The notes: generated from the letters alone by a model not told the origin. DNA of 59,466 bases from Pedosphaera sp. (GCA_009695195.1 SIBJ01000017.1:1-59466); one strand, 5' to 3'; positions 1 through 10,312 are shown, counted from the first letter of the stretch. Program-made: numbers and translations.

Positions 1-135
1 CTGGAACGCCCTGAGCGATCCGAACCGCGCATGAGGAAACGGAGGCCGAAAAACTTTCCCTTGTTGATGCGCCCCCGGCAGGAAATCATTGCCGAAGCCA
101 CCCAGAAAAAATCAACGACACATGCCCTTAACTAA
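1..135 (+). pseudogene. C-terminal end of an IS4-type transposase (cut by the window edge)
   Basis: The frame is open from base 1 to the TAA at 133-135 and gives 44 residues containing EPRMRKRRPKNFPLLMRPR. This basic ending (RRPK-x-[FY]-x-L[LM]-x-x-PR) is what I recognise as the C-terminus of IS4-family DDE transposases in Planctomycetes and Verrucomicrobia. The catalytic part lies outside the window, so whether the element is complete cannot be judged. The stop sits 3 bases beyond the stop of the convergent exported protein. Confidence 0.5.
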
Positions 136-1981
136 GCGCCATTCGCGTCTGGCTCGCGCTGTTGACCGTCAAGCTCACGGCTCGGGTGGTATTGCCATCG
201 CCGGTGCTCGTGTTGACGAAACTCAACGTGTCCGAGTAAGTGCCAACTGTGAGCGCGTCCGCGTTCGCGTTGAACGAGACCGTCACAGTGGTGGTTGCGC
301 TGGCAGCCAGCGTGCCGCCGCCCGCCGACAGGCTCACCCAGTTCTGGGATTTGCTCGCCGCCCAGTTGAGGGACTGAACGCCCACGTTGGTGAGAGTATA
401 GTTAATTGAGGAGGGAGAAAATGGCCCGCCGACATTGCCGGTGGCGTCCAATCCGGTCGAAGGCGACACTGCCAGGAAACCATTTGTGGTCTGAGTCAGC
501 ATCCATAACTCCCAATTGGAAACACCATCGTCCGTGGCGCTGAAGCAAAGCTCGTTGCCGAAAACAGTCAGGTTCAGGGGGTAACCGTTGCCGGGACCAG
601 GATTGATGTCTTTCACCAGGGTGACATTGGTCCCATCGTAGCGCCACAATTCGTATCCCGTGTCGGGAGTGGTGGCCACGAAATACAACGCGCCATCGAA
701 AACCGTGAGTTGCTCGGGGAAAGAGTCGCCACTGGTGTTCAAGTCGGTCACGAGTGAGGCATTGGTGCCGTTATAAGTAATCAGTTCCCAGCCGTGAATG
801 CCATCGGTGGCCGCGAAGCACAGCTTGTTTTGAAAAACCGTGAGGTTTTTGGGATACGAATCGCCGAAGGGGTTGATATCCGCCGCGAGTGTCGCGTTGG
901 TGCCATCGAATTTCCACAATTCGGAACCACTGGAAGAACCGGTGGCGCGGAAGTAAAGCGCGCCGTTGAAGACGGTCAGATATTCGGGAGAGGAACTGCC
1001 GCCGCCAGTGAACAAGTCCTTGGCCAGCACGGTATTGGTGCCGTCGGTTCTCCAGAGTTCATAGCCGGAGGTCGGATTGTAAGCTTGGAAGTAGAGCCGA
1101 TTGTTGAAGGGCGTAAAGTACTTGGGGTAGGAGCTGTTGAGAAAAAGGGTGGTGTTGATGTCAGCCAGGAGGACGGCACGGTTGCCGTCGTGTTTCCAAA
1201 GTTCGAAGCCGCGCGTCCCGTCGTCGGCTTGGAAGTAGAGCGCTCCGTTCCAGGCAATGAGGCCATTGGGGTAGGAGCTGAAATTGGTTCCCGTGTCGGC
1301 GTGGATGTTGGTCGCCAGAGTGGCAGACGTGCCGTCGTATTTCCACAACTCGTAATTGTCCTGGACTCCAGTGGTGGCGGGGAAGAAAAGGATGTTGCTC
1401 ACGACGGTAAGTTCCTTGGGCCATGAACTGGCCAGATTTGTTTTGATGGTGTCGTCTGAGTCTGGGTTGATATCGGCTACACGCACGCAGTTTGTGCCGT
1501 CCGTCCGCCACAGCTCGCCGCCGCGTCGCTCGTCATAGGCGGAAAAGTAGAGTGCCCCGTTGTATTCGGTCATTCCGTAGGGAGAGGAGTTGTGTCCGTA
1601 AATGTGGCCCAACCCGTCGTCGGTGACATTGTCGTTGATATTGGATACAAGGGTGATCGTGGAGCCGTTGTATTTCCAAAGTTCCTCGCCGGTGTTTGAG
1701 GTGAAAGCGCTGAAGAACAACGCGCCTCCAAACACTTTCAGTTCCGAAGGAAACGAACCGTTGGTGCCGGAAGCAAGATCCGCTACTTGAAGCACAATGG
1801 TTTGGGTTTGCGCATTGGCCGTAAGGGGCGCGATTCCGGCCAAGCCTGACGCAATGCACAAGCAGAGCCACAGGTATGGAAACTTTGCGGACTGAGTTAG
1901 AGATGGAATGTTTTTTTTTATAATACTTTGGATGGTTGGCAAGGCGCGCCCAGGGCCACTTGGGGATCGGGATCGGCCCAT
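128..1981 (-). CDS. Exported ELWxxDGT-repeat protein with C-terminal BACON-like domain
   Basis: The 617-residue product carries about nine repeats of the form [YFSW]ELW[KR]xDGT, spaced about 45-50 residues, from about residue 95 to 500. Such repeats form beta-propeller-like surface domains. The last about 110 residues ([24 protein letters not shown]) resemble a BACON-like Ig domain. A hydrophobic stretch followed by ANAQ near residues 36-58 is a plausible signal peptide. The start is uncertain: the ATG at 1981 overlaps the ABC gene by 64 bases, and a run of nine A residues (minus strand) lies just before the hydrophobic segment, so a non-ATG start nearer 1905 or a homopolymer error is possible. 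The substrate is unknown. Confidence 0.75.
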   Translation of the reverse strand: MGRSRSPSGPGRALPTIQSIIKKNIPSLTQSAKFPYLWLCLCIASGLAGIAPLTANAQTQTIVLQVADLASGTNGSFPSELKVFGGALFFSAFTSNTGEELWKYNGSTITLVSNINDNVTDDGLGHIYGHNSSPYGMTEYNGALYFSAYDERRGGELWRTDGTNCVRVADINPDSDDTIKTNLASSWPKELTVVSNILFFPATTGVQDNYELWKYDGTSATLATNIHADTGTNFSSYPNGLIAWNGALYFQADDGTRGFELWKHDGNRAVLLADINTTLFLNSSYPKYFTPFNNRLYFQAYNPTSGYELWRTDGTNTVLAKDLFTGGGSSSPEYLTVFNGALYFRATGSSSGSELWKFDGTNATLAADINPFGDSYPKNLTVFQNKLCFAATDGIHGWELITYNGTNASLVTDLNTSGDSFPEQLTVFDGALYFVATTPDTGYELWRYDGTNVTLVKDINPGPGNGYPLNLTVFGNELCFSATDDGVSNWELWMLTQTTNGFLAVSPSTGLDATGNVGGPFSPSSINYTLTNVGVQSLNWAASKSQNWVSLSAGGGTLAASATTTVTVSFNANADALTVGTYSDTLSFVNTSTGDGNTTRAVSLTVNSASQTRMALS

Positions 1982-3735
1982 TGGGTGCGGTACATTTCGG
2001 CATACCGTGTCTTTTGTTGAATTAGTTCCTCGTGGCTGCCGCGTTCGACAATGCAGCCTTGGTCGAGCACCACAATCTGATCCGCGTGCCGTACGGTGGA
2101 AAGGCGGTGGGCGATAATGAAAGTGGTCCGGCCACGCATCAGTTCGCGCCAGCAGGCCATCAAGGCTTGCTCGGTCTGAGAATCGAGAGCAGACGTGGGC
2201 TCGTCGAGAATCAGGATGGGCGCGTCCTTGAGAAAGGCCCGCGCGATGGACAGGCGCTGGCGCTGCCCCCCGGAAAGGTTCACGCCCCGTTCACCCAGCA
2301 TTGTGTCGTAGCCTTGGGGAAGGACGCGGATGAATTCATCGGCCTGAGCGCGGCGCGCAGCTTCCTGGATCTGGTCCGGCGTGGCACCGGGGCGGCCATA
2401 GGCGATGTTGTCGCCGATCGTGGTGGCGAAGAGAATCGGGTCTTGCAGCACCACGCTGACCTGCCTTCGCAGAAACGCCAGCCGGAGATCCCTGAAATCG
2501 TGGCCGTCGAACAAAACCGCGCCAATCGTGGGATCGTAAAAGCGCAACAACAGACTTGCCATCGTGGTCTTGCCCGCGCCGGTTCTGCCAACGATGGCCA
2601 CCACCTGGCCAGGTTCCACTTTGAGATTAATGCCGCACAACACTGGCTGGTCTGGCGAGTAATGAAACGATACATCGCGAAACTCCACCACCCCGCGCAC
2701 GACGGGCAAGTCTTTAGCGCCCGGTCGGTCGGTGATGTCCGGTATGGCATCCACAATTTCAAACACCCGCCGGAGTTGCGCGCGGGCTGACTCAATCACA
2801 CTGGCGCTTTGGCTGAAGGTGTTCATCGGCTGATACAACATGCCGAGGTAAGCGAGAAAAACCAGAATATCGCCGACGGACATGCGCCCCTGCATCACCT
2901 GATGGCTGGCCACCCAGACCACGGCCGCCGTGCCGACGGACACCGTCAATCCTGCGCAGGCGGCATAGGCAAGTTGCGTGCGGGTCATGCGCTGGCTGGC
3001 GTGGAGGCTGCGCTCCGATTGCTCCACGAAACGTTGGCGTGTTTCCGGCTCGAGCGTAAATGCCTGGATGGCGCGAATGGAGGAAAGCGATTCCTGGACG
3101 CTCGAAACCAGCGCGCTCTCATGCTCGTGATAGCGGCGCGACTGCTCGTTAATGCGTCCGCCGAAACTGCGGATAATCACGTAAAACAGGGGCGTTACGG
3201 CCAGGGTCACCACCGTCAAGAGCGCGTTGATCTGCAACATCACCGCGACCGCACCAATCAAGACCAGCGATCCGGTCGCAATCGGAACCAGCGCGCCGTT
3301 CAACAAAGTCTGCGCGGCGTGCGCGTCATAGGCAACGCGGTAGAGAGAATCACCCACCTTCGTCCGGTCATGATAAGCCACGGACAAGCGGTGCAATTGG
3401 TCAAAGGCATGACAGCGCAATTGCTGGACAATGCGCGCGCCCGCCCGCAGAAGAAAAAAATTGCCGCCCATGACGCCCGCCCGCTGGATCAGCGCCAGCG
3501 CGAGAATCGAGAGGCAGACCGCCGCAATTCCGCCCGCCATGTCCCGCGCGCCAAAAGCCGGCCAGAGGGACACAAGCCATGCGGGGGGCGTTTGATTTCC
3601 AAACACATAATCCACGAGCCATTTGATCGGCCAAGGCTGCAAGAGGTCCACCGCCGTGGCCAGGATGAGAATGAACGCCCCCGCCAGCGTCTCGTTCCGC
3701 GCCGTTTTCCAGTATGCGGTCACGCGTCGCACCAT
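1918..3735 (-). CDS. ABC transporter, fused permease and ATPase (MsbA-like exporter half)
   Basis: The 605-residue protein has a type I exporter membrane domain (residues about 15-310, six hydrophobic segments) followed by a nucleotide-binding domain. Visible motifs are Walker [10 protein letters not shown] at about 383-391, signature LSGGQ at about 487-491 and Walker B ILILDEP at about 507-513. Such half-transporters work as homodimers in the inner membrane and move lipids, polysaccharides or peptides outward. It starts three bases after the stop of the upstream GH-GT fusion gene, so the two are almost certainly co-transcribed, which suggests export of a glycan or glycolipid made by that enzyme (inference). 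Confidence 0.93.
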   Translation of the reverse strand: MVRRVTAYWKTARNETLAGAFILILATAVDLLQPWPIKWLVDYVFGNQTPPAWLVSLWPAFGARDMAGGIAAVCLSILALALIQRAGVMGGNFFLLRAGARIVQQLRCHAFDQLHRLSVAYHDRTKVGDSLYRVAYDAHAAQTLLNGALVPIATGSLVLIGAVAVMLQINALLTVVTLAVTPLFYVIIRSFGGRINEQSRRYHEHESALVSSVQESLSSIRAIQAFTLEPETRQRFVEQSERSLHASQRMTRTQLAYAACAGLTVSVGTAAVVWVASHQVMQGRMSVGDILVFLAYLGMLYQPMNTFSQSASVIESARAQLRRVFEIVDAIPDITDRPGAKDLPVVRGVVEFRDVSFHYSPDQPVLCGINLKVEPGQVVAIVGRTGAGKTTMASLLLRFYDPTIGAVLFDGHDFRDLRLAFLRRQVSVVLQDPILFATTIGDNIAYGRPGATPDQIQEAARRAQADEFIRVLPQGYDTMLGERGVNLSGGQRQRLSIARAFLKDAPILILDEPTSALDSQTEQALMACWRELMRGRTTFIIAHRLSTVRHADQIVVLDQGCIVERGSHEELIQQKTRYAEMYRTQWADPDPQVALGAPCQPSKVL

Positions 3736-3738
3736 AGG

Positions 3739-6330
3739 TCAATAATCCGCCTTGGCTTTGGGCATCCCGATGGGCCAGCCGCAATCCATTGCCATTTGCG
3801 ACACCGCCTGGATCATGGTTTTCCTCGCCCGCGCGAAATGGTACACAATGACGATGATGGGCAAGGCGAGCGGGGCGAGATAAAGCGCTTGAGTGATGGC
3901 GATCAACGTGGCCATCAAACCGGCTACAACCAGAAGCGCGTAGGGCTTGGTCTTCACCGTCACGCGGTAACGCACGTAATGCTGCGCTCGCTCCAGCACT
4001 TCCTCATAAACGGACGTCAGCTTCAGGCGGTGCGGTCCGGGACCGAGGACCTCGATGTCTCCGTCATCCCATTCATTGCACGGGCACGCCCGCCAACCGC
4101 ACGACTCCATATGCAACAGCAGCCGTCGCAGCCAACGTTCACGTTTCTCGAGGTTGCCGTAAAGCAGTTCCGTATCGGGATATTCCCAAGTGTCTTTCCG
4201 CAAATGCCAGATGCCCTTGATGCGTCCGGAGGCACGGGCGAGTGGTTGAAGCAAATGCAGCAGGCTGATCAGCGCCAGACCGCGCCAACGCTCTCCGCCG
4301 CGCCAGCGTTTCTGGCTGACGCCGCGCCAGCCCGCCAGCAACGCCGCGCCCAGGGACAGCATCGTCATCAGCGCGGCCAGACTGACGAGCGCAGGTCCCA
4401 CCCAGATGGGGCCAAACCCATAGGCCAGGAGTCCGGAGGCCAGCGAGCAGCCGGTCAGTCCCAGCCATTCCGCAGTTGAGAAAATTTGAAACCACCACGT
4501 CAGGAATGGCTGATAGAGAGATTGAAACTGGGCGGAGCAGAAAAAGCCGTGATAGACGCGCGGACGAAAAACGAAAGGCAAACCTTGTTGTCGCAGATGG
4601 GAATGGACGCTGTCGTAAACACCGCCTTGCCAGACAGGATAGCCAAAGAAATTAAAGCGCCCCGGGTATCGCTTCTGCAAATGCGCCTCGGCAAAACCAT
4701 AACCTTTTTGCTGCCGCAAGTAGCCGCGCATCGTGGGCCGGCGGTGATGCCAGACAACTGCGCTCGGGTGATAAACAATTTTCCGGTCCGCCAGGAGCAA
4801 ACGCCAGCAGAGGTCCACGTCGTCGCCTGCGGCGCGGTGCTGCGCGTCAAACTGTCCGGCGACGCTGAACGCCTCTTTCCGAAACGCCATGTTGCAGCCC
4901 GGAATGTGTTCCGCCCGTTCATTGTCCACCAGCACACACGTCGGATTACCGGGCGATTGGTCCACGCACTGCGCGACAAAACCGTCCTCCGGCGGAGACA
5001 GATTCGGCCCGCCCACGGCTGCGGCGTCATGCTCTTCCAGCGCGCAGACCATGTAATAAAGCCAATCCTGATCGGCATACGCGTCGCTATCAATGAAGGC
5101 AACGATGCCGCCACGCGCGTTTTCGATGCCGAGATTGCGGGCCTTGCTCAAGCCGCCGTTGGGCACGCGAAGGCAACGTACCTGGTATCTTTCGACAATC
5201 TGGTGCGTTCCGTCACTGGACCCGTCGTCAATGACGATGATTTCATAATTTGGATAATCCAGCGCGGCCAGTGAGCACAGGCATTCATCCAACGTGGCGG
5301 CAGCATTGTAACAACAGACAACCACGGAAACCATGGGCCAGGGGGTTTTGCGGGTTCGATAAAGATTGCCACGATAGATTTGTTGCACCACCGCCAGCGC
5401 CTGCTTGGGACGCCTTTCCGCGTCCGTGAGGCCGAACGCCCAACCTTCGATGTCGGAATTGAAAATGCCCCACTCATCGGTCCAGCCGTAAATGGTGACG
5501 CCGCAAAATCCCTTCTCAAAGGCCGCGCGGATTTGCCAGTCGAGGAACTGCGCCTGAGTCGCCTCGCCATGTTTGCAAGCGTCAAGGCCAATCTCGGCCA
5601 ATAGCACCGGCTTTTCGTGAGCCAACGCCTGAAGTCGCGCCAGATAAGCGCGCATTTCCGGCTCGCGCTCCAGATAAATGTTGTGCGATTCGACATCCAG
5701 AAACGGGAGCTTCAGGTATTCCGTTGGCGGATGATTGATGTAAGTGGTGAGCGCGTGAGGCGCTTGCTCCTTGACGATCTCGTTCAGCGTGCCCAGGAAT
5801 TCCTCAATCCGCGCCTTGCCATACCAGCGCACCATGAGCGGCGGAATCTCGTTCCCGATGGAGAAAAGAAGCATGGCGGGATGATCCGCCAGCCGGCGGC
5901 TGTGATCGCGTGTCCAATTGCGCAAGTATAGCGCGCGGTCGGGATTGTCGAAGTCATCGCAGCGGCGCGGTCCCCAGCAGATGTCCGCGATGATGCGAAG
6001 TCCAAAATTCGCCGCGAGGTCGGCCAGCCAATCGGGCGGCGGCGTATAAAGCCGGATGGTGTTCACGCCCGCTTCGCGCATCCGGTCGAAATCCTGCAAC
6101 ACCTTCGAGTTTGGCGGATAAGGTTCTCCATTCTCATTGGGTCGAAAGGTGCCGTAGGTTACGCCTTTCACCCAGAAGCGATTTCCATTGACCAGGAGAA
6201 ACCGCCCGCTCGTCCGCACACTCACCGGAGGGACCGCCGCTTTTGCAGAACCCAGAAGAACTCCACTGGATGACGCCGCTATGGAGGCGGCCGGGCCGGG
6301 ATCACGTTTCATTCCGGGAAAGACATTCAT
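3739..6330 (-). CDS. Glycoside hydrolase-like TIM barrel fused to a family 2 glycosyltransferase
   Basis: The N-terminal part (about residues 40-320) is a GH2/GH5-type barrel: SIGNE gives the candidate acid/base Glu161 and LLAEIGLD the candidate nucleophile Glu246. From about residue 332 a GT2 domain follows, with VSVVVCCYN, IDDGSSDGT (about 367-375), FIDSDA (about 412-417) and GDDVDLCWRL. Hydrophobic segments at about 620-690 and 800-840 anchor it in the membrane. A hydrolase and a processive-type transferase in one chain suggest synthesis and trimming, or transglycosylation, of the same polysaccharide. It is directly followed by an ABC exporter. No signal peptide is obvious, so the side of the membrane on which the barrel works is unclear. 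Confidence 0.88.
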   Translation of the reverse strand: MNVFPGMKRDPGPAASIAASSSGVLLGSAKAAVPPVSVRTSGRFLLVNGNRFWVKGVTYGTFRPNENGEPYPPNSKVLQDFDRMREAGVNTIRLYTPPPDWLADLAANFGLRIIADICWGPRRCDDFDNPDRALYLRNWTRDHSRRLADHPAMLLFSIGNEIPPLMVRWYGKARIEEFLGTLNEIVKEQAPHALTTYINHPPTEYLKLPFLDVESHNIYLEREPEMRAYLARLQALAHEKPVLLAEIGLDACKHGEATQAQFLDWQIRAAFEKGFCGVTIYGWTDEWGIFNSDIEGWAFGLTDAERRPKQALAVVQQIYRGNLYRTRKTPWPMVSVVVCCYNAAATLDECLCSLAALDYPNYEIIVIDDGSSDGTHQIVERYQVRCLRVPNGGLSKARNLGIENARGGIVAFIDSDAYADQDWLYYMVCALEEHDAAAVGGPNLSPPEDGFVAQCVDQSPGNPTCVLVDNERAEHIPGCNMAFRKEAFSVAGQFDAQHRAAGDDVDLCWRLLLADRKIVYHPSAVVWHHRRPTMRGYLRQQKGYGFAEAHLQKRYPGRFNFFGYPVWQGGVYDSVHSHLRQQGLPFVFRPRVYHGFFCSAQFQSLYQPFLTWWFQIFSTAEWLGLTGCSLASGLLAYGFGPIWVGPALVSLAALMTMLSLGAALLAGWRGVSQKRWRGGERWRGLALISLLHLLQPLARASGRIKGIWHLRKDTWEYPDTELLYGNLEKRERWLRRLLLHMESCGWRACPCNEWDDGDIEVLGPGPHRLKLTSVYEEVLERAQHYVRYRVTVKTKPYALLVVAGLMATLIAITQALYLAPLALPIIVIVYHFARARKTMIQAVSQMAMDCGWPIGMPKAKADY

Positions 6331-6385
6331 GTTGCGCGCGTCAAACGAAATTCACAGCCAGAGCGATAGGACAATGTGTCCATTC

Positions 6386-7135
6386 TCAATAAACAGTGTA
6401 AACGTGCTTATCCCGCACCTTGCCTTTGGCGATGCTTTCGGCATGCCCATCAGCCATCAACCCGTTGCTGCGCGCCGAATGACGATACCGAAAGTTCGAC
6501 CCCGGAGCATCCGTCACATTATAAATCGCATCCTTGTCCACTCCGACAGGAATGGGTTTATCGGCGTCAGCCGGGGAGCCGTTGTTCCAATAGATGAACT
6601 CACCGCTGCTGCCTTGCACGCCCCAAAAAATGGCATGTGAACTTCCATCCGCCGCGTATTGAATTGTGTCCGCCGCGACCATCACCTCGGACGTGCGCTT
6701 GATGCTGTTCGCGGATGCCGCTCCCGTGCTGGCGGTCACTTCTTTACACACGTTTGGGTTGGCCGAATAATTAAGCACGGTTCCGTTATTTTTTTGGCTG
6801 GCGGAGGGACATATAAACAATTTGGCCCGCGCCTCAGGAGTGAGCGGATTTGAGGCCGCGCCAAGGTAAGTGCCCAAACACAATTCCCATTGCGTCACTC
6901 CAGCCTGCCTGCCGGGCGGATAATACTTGTGGTCGTCGGCATACACTACAAACGCCACTCCCATCTGCTTGAGATTACTAATGCAGTTGACCGAACGCGC
7001 CCGCTCTTTGGCACGGCTCAACGCTGGCAGGAGCAGACCAGCCAGGATTCCGATGATCCCGATGACCACCAGTAATTCGATGAGAGTGAATCCGTTGCCG
7101 CCGTCCAATCGCCTCCGAACGGGGCGCAGGAACAT
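6386..7135 (-). CDS. Type II secretion-like pseudopilin with H-x-DG C-terminus
   Basis: With the ATG at 7135 the leader is short and basic and ends in [25 protein letters not shown], a class III signal cut by prepilin peptidase between Gly15 and Phe16. The rest matches the abundant Verrucomicrobia/Planctomycete family: [25 protein letters not shown], and a C-terminal [16 protein letters not shown]. These proteins are assembled by type II secretion or type IV pilus-like machinery; the cargo is unknown. The open frame runs upstream to 7357, but that extension is repeat-derived ([15 protein letters not shown]). An alternative ATG lies at 7174. Confidence 0.88.
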   Translation of the reverse strand: MFLRPVRRRLDGGNGFTLIELLVVIGIIGILAGLLLPALSRAKERARSVNCISNLKQMGVAFVVYADDHKYYPPGRQAGVTQWELCLGTYLGAASNPLTPEARAKLFICPSASQKNNGTVLNYSANPNVCKEVTASTGAASANSIKRTSEVMVAADTIQYAADGSSHAIFWGVQGSSGEFIYWNNGSPADADKPIPVGVDKDAIYNVTDAPGSNFRYRHSARSNGLMADGHAESIAKGKVRDKHVYTVY

Positions 7136-7492
7136 CTTTCCCTGTAAACCTTGGGCATCGAGACGCGTGTGCATAATTGTGAAGGTAAACAATCGGTTTC
7201 CAATCTGCAACTGGTGATCCAATTTGAGTGAATCCGAATGAAGTTCATGTATTTGACCGGCCACGATAAATAACGGGTCGGCCTCTGCGCGGACCCCGCG
7301 CCTCCGTGTCTTTGCGTTGAAAGGAATCAGCGGATAGCCAGATTTTCGACACTTCACCCAATGCCCTCACCCCGAGCCCCGGTCGAGGCGGAGAGGGAGA
7401 AGTTGATTGAGCACGAGGACGGTTTCGGTTATCAAGCTTTGACCGAGTTCGCAGGAGATTTTTCTTTAAGTTGACCGAGCCTTGAAAACATT
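7136..7492. other. Gene-free stretch with repeat remnants
   Basis: About 350 bases between the pseudopilin start and the UbiD tail. It holds a degraded CTCTGCG...CTTTGCG repeat (about 7277-7320, same style as the one at 32060-32141) and one CCCTCACC...GGAGAGGGAG element at 7363-7401. I see no gene in it. Confidence 0.5.
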
Positions 7493-8217
7493 TTGTCCGA
7501 ATTGAAAACCGTTTTGCCCAACGCCGACTTCGTCATCGAAGGCTACGTTGACCCGACCGAGCCGCTGCGCGACGAAGGTCCGTTCGGCGACCACACCGGG
7601 TATTACACGTTGCCCGAGCCGTATCCCGTCTTCCACGTCACTGCCATCACGCACTGCAAGGACGCCGTCTATCCCGCCACCATCGTCGGCATGCCGCCGA
7701 TGGAAGACTTTTACATCGGTCCCGACCCGTCGGGATGAAACTCTTCCTGCCCATCTTCAAGATGAACTTCCCCGAGATCGTGGACATCGCGCTGCCGGCG
7801 GAGGGCGTCTTCCACAACCTCGTGTTCGTCAGCATCAAGAAGACCTACCCGATGCAGGCCTACAAAATCATGCACGGCCTCTGGGGCATGGGCCAGATGA
7901 TGTTCACCAAATACATCATCGTGGTGGACGACGACGTGGACGTTCACAACACCAGCGAAGTCCTCTTCCGCCTCTGCGCCAACACCGACCCGCAACGCGC
8001 ATGCCGCACCGAAGCCGGGCGAAGGCGGGAAAGCATCTTCACCAAAGGCCCGTCCGACGTGCTCGACCACGCCACCAGCGAAATCGCCAGCGGCAGCAAG
8101 CTGGGCATTGACGCGACGAAGAAAATTTCGGGCGAAGGTTTCAAACGCCCCTGGCCGCCGTTGATCAAGATGGATGCCGCGGTAAAGGCGAAGGTGGAGA
8201 AATTTTTTAACCCGTAG
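7493..8217 (+). pseudogene. UbiD-family decarboxylase, C-terminal half, frameshifted
   Basis: Two open stretches (7493-7738 and 7735-8217) together match the C-terminal half of UbiD-type decarboxylases, which use prenylated FMN: EGYVDPTEPLRDEGPFGDHTGYY and then KLFLPIFKMNFPEIVDIALP, GMGQMMFTKYIIVVDDDVDVH. The N-terminal half is missing. The break at DFYIG coincides with a 16-bp palindrome (7720-7735) that shifts the frame and brings a stop. A second, in-frame insertion of about ten residues (ACRTEAGRRR) separates DPQR from ESIFTKGP. No partner (UbiX) is nearby. The gene is dead. Confidence 0.85.
7720..7735. repeat. 16-bp palindrome, copy a
   Basis: The sequence TCCCGACCCGTCGGGA has seven-base perfect arms around a two-base centre. 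It sits exactly where the UbiD reading frame breaks. Related palindromes are at 9975-9990, 10427-10442 and 10473-10488. Confidence 0.75.
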
Positions 8218-8321
8218 CAGCCGGAGCAGAGCAATATTCAAAACTGGAGTGTTCCCTACAAATTGGGTTGTGAATGTGGAAAGCCACAACAAATGGTGTT
8301 CCCTGTGATTTTTTCCTCAAT

Positions 8322-8355
8322 TTGTCAGTGAAATACTAATTGAAACTAAATTAGT
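8322..8355 (+). promoter_or_regulatory. Possible promoter and operator of the first Fic gene
   Basis: A TTGTCA box at 8322-8327 is followed 17 bases later by ACTAAA. The inverted repeat ACTAATT...AATTAGT (8335-8355) overlaps the putative -10 region, 20 bases before the ATG at 8375. This would suit autoregulation by the winged-helix C-terminus of the Fic protein (inference). Confidence 0.3.
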
Positions 8356-8374
8356 AGTTTGCTAGTAATTCGTC

Positions 8375-9715
8375 ATGCGTAAGCCTCAAACACCGCCGAC
8401 GTTCAAGAAATTGATTGGCAGCCTGTCAAAGCCGGAAAGGCTGTTCGCGATTCTTCAGGCGGTTCCCAGCCCCACCAACGATGGGCGCTATCCTCACTGG
8501 GAGGATTTGAGACACCGCAAACCGCCTGAAGGATTGACGCATGAGGATTGGTGGCTGGGGTTGAAAATGCGCCGACAAACCGGCTACCGTGCAATCCCGC
8601 TCAAAGAAACAGCCGGAGAAAATTTTCATTTTACCGTGCCGGATTTGGTGACCGACCTCCTTCACCAAATTGACCGTGGCGGCGGAACATTTGTCGAAAT
8701 ACCTGAGCAGGTAACGAACGCCGAACAGCGAGACCGCTATGTGGTTCGCTCGCTGATGGAGGAAGCCATCACCTCCAGTCAACTGGAAGGCGCGGCCACA
8801 ACGCGCGAGGTCGCAAAAAAAATGCTGGCCGAAGGGCGGAAGCCACGCGACCGCAGCGAGCGAATGATTGTCAACAACTACGTGACGATGCGCCGAATTC
8901 TGGAGTTGAAGGACAAGCCGCTGACGCCGGAAATGATCTTTCAAGTTCATCGGGAAATTTCAGAGGACGCTCTCGACATTCCCGACGGCGCAGGTCGCTT
9001 CCGGCGAGCGGATGAGGAAATCAATGTCTCGGACATTGAAGGAACGGTGTTTCATACACCGCCGTCAGCCGCAGAATTACCTGCGCGTTTGGAAGCCATG
9101 TGTGACTTCGCCAACGGAAAGACCCCAGAGTTTTTTGTTCATCCCGTGATTCGCGGAATCATCCTGCACTTCTGGCTCGCTTACGATCATCCGTTCGTGG
9201 ACGGCAATGGGCGAACTGCACGGGCGCTGTTTTACTGGCAGATGCTTCATTCGCGTTACTGGCTGTTTGAGTTTATCTCAATCTCCCAATTCCTACGTAA
9301 AGCGCCGGTGCAATACGGCACGGCCTTCTTGCACACTGAGACGGACGAGAACGACCTGACTTATTTCCTCATCCACCAAGCTGAAATCATCCGGCACGCG
9401 TTGAAGGAGCTTCATGACTACGTCGGACGCAAATCTTCTGAAACCCGCGCATGTCTTGATGCATTGCAGAAGCACCCGGAATTGAATCATCGCCAGCAGT
9501 CAGTCATTTCACATGCACTGCGGCATCCGGGCTTTGTTTACAACATTGCCGGTCATGGAGCGCGTCATGCAGTGGTTTATCAGACCGCTAGAACGGATTT
9601 GTTGAGCCTTGGAAAGCTGGGTCTGCTTGGACAACGGAAAGCTGGACGGGTTCTTGTGTTCATTGCTCCGAAGGATTTGGATATGCGGCTGCGGTCGAAA
9701 AAATCCGCAAAATAA
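8375..9715 (+). CDS. Fic-domain protein (AMPylase type) with own inhibitory helix
   Basis: The 446-residue protein carries the Fic core HPFVDGNGRTAR at residues 272-283 (catalytic His272), which transfers AMP or another nucleotide part to target hydroxyls. An N-terminal SSQLEG at 134-139 is the inhibitory motif whose Glu blocks ATP binding, so this is a class II Fic protein that needs no separate antitoxin. The C-terminal about 70 residues (TARTDLLSLGKLGLLGQRKAGR) look like a winged helix. The targets are unknown. It is the only intact gene between 7.4 and 11.1 kb, surrounded by dead genes and repeats, which suggests acquired DNA. Confidence 0.92.
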   Translation: MRKPQTPPTFKKLIGSLSKPERLFAILQAVPSPTNDGRYPHWEDLRHRKPPEGLTHEDWWLGLKMRRQTGYRAIPLKETAGENFHFTVPDLVTDLLHQIDRGGGTFVEIPEQVTNAEQRDRYVVRSLMEEAITSSQLEGAATTREVAKKMLAEGRKPRDRSERMIVNNYVTMRRILELKDKPLTPEMIFQVHREISEDALDIPDGAGRFRRADEEINVSDIEGTVFHTPPSAAELPARLEAMCDFANGKTPEFFVHPVIRGIILHFWLAYDHPFVDGNGRTARALFYWQMLHSRYWLFEFISISQFLRKAPVQYGTAFLHTETDENDLTYFLIHQAEIIRHALKELHDYVGRKSSETRACLDALQKHPELNHRQQSVISHALRHPGFVYNIAGHGARHAVVYQTARTDLLSLGKLGLLGQRKAGRVLVFIAPKDLDMRLRSKKSAK

Positions 9716-9798
9716 TCGGACGTATCACTTTCCATCTAACCTCCCCAGCCACAATGCGGTTGCAGACCATCCGTTCCCGCTCGTTCCCATGACGAACT

Positions 9799-9840
9799 TT
9801 TGTTGCATATGCAACAAAGTTTTGCACAAAGTTTTGCACA
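9799..9840. repeat. 20-bp perfect palindrome followed by a 12-bp direct repeat
   Basis: TTTGTTGCATATGCAACAAA (9799-9818) is a perfect palindrome. Directly after it AAGTTTTGCACA occurs twice (9817-9828 and 9829-9840). No gene can be assigned to it. Confidence 0.7.
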
Positions 9841-9843
9841 GGG

Positions 9844-10080
9844 CTATTCGGGTTTGAAAGTGCGCAGTTGCCGACTGGCGTCCCGGAGCACTTCCACCCG
9901 CCGCCGGCCTTTGCAGGCGGCCACCGTGCCTGCTGCCCCAGGAAATCGGACGGCAGAATCCGGCCCGGCAGCAGTCCCGCAGTCGCGGGATTCGTCACCG
10001 CGTCCAGCCACGCCTCGCGCTCCGCCGCCGCCCAGCGCAGCCACGCCTTCGCCGACGCGTCGCTCGGCGGCGCCCCATCT
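9844..10080 (-). pseudogene. C-terminal remnant, possibly a PaaX-like regulator
   Basis: Reading leftward, AKAWLRWAAAEREAWLDAVTN is followed by LLPGRILPSDFLGQQA and, after a frame change, RRRVEVLRDASRQLRTFKPE with a stop. The pattern (helical stretch, then LLP-x-x-[IL]LP-x-D[FY]-x-G) resembles the end of PaaX-type repressors; this is tentative. Two palindromes interrupt it: a 16-mer at 9975-9990 and a GCCGCC...GGCGGC hairpin at about 9899-9920. The upstream side is cut by the RAYT-type repeat at 10082. Confidence 0.3.
9975..9990. repeat. 16-bp palindrome, copy b
   Basis: TCCCGCAGTCGCGGGA has six-base arms and a four-base centre. It lies inside the PaaX-like remnant, between codons for DAVTN and LLPGRILP that would be nearly adjacent in an undisturbed gene. 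Confidence 0.7.
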
Positions 10081-10081
10081 G

Positions 10082-10140
10082 AGAATCCCAACGGGATTCC
10101 GGCCCAAAGCCCAGGGTTGCGAGGCACGAGCTACCCTGGG
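10082..10140. repeat. RAYT-associated type repeat, left copy
   Basis: Nested inverted parts: AATCCCAACGGGATT, then CCCAGGGTTGCGAGG...ACGAGCTACCCTGGG. An inverted copy is at 10254-10312. In Verrucomicrobia and Planctomycetes such CCCAGGGT...ACCCTGGG units accompany Y1/RAYT transposase genes, and a RAYT remnant starts 33 bases beyond the right copy. Confidence 0.75.
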
Positions 10141-10253
10141 AAAATGTCCGATGAAAATCACAACCCCAACGGGGTTCTGGCAAGCACCGCGCCCATCGCC
10201 GGTAACGAAATGGCCACAACCGGGTTGCGGTTGAAGTGTTTGTTGAACAACAA

Positions 10254-10312
10254 CCCAGGGTAGCTCGTTCCTCGCAACCCTGGGCTGGAGGCCGCAATCC
10301 CTTTGGGATTGG
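10254..10312. repeat. RAYT-associated type repeat, right copy (inverted)
   Basis: CCCAGGGTAGCTCGTTCCT...AACCCTGGG followed by AATCCCTTTGGGATT is the reverse complement, with a few changes, of the copy at 10082-10140. The 113 bases between them hold smaller inverted repeats such as AACCCCAACGGGGTT. Confidence 0.75.

Noticed and set aside
2032..4479. Long + strand open frames (252 and 556 codons) opposite the ABC and GH-GT genes
   Set aside because: They are antisense shadows in GC-rich DNA; the minus-strand frames carry clear motifs.
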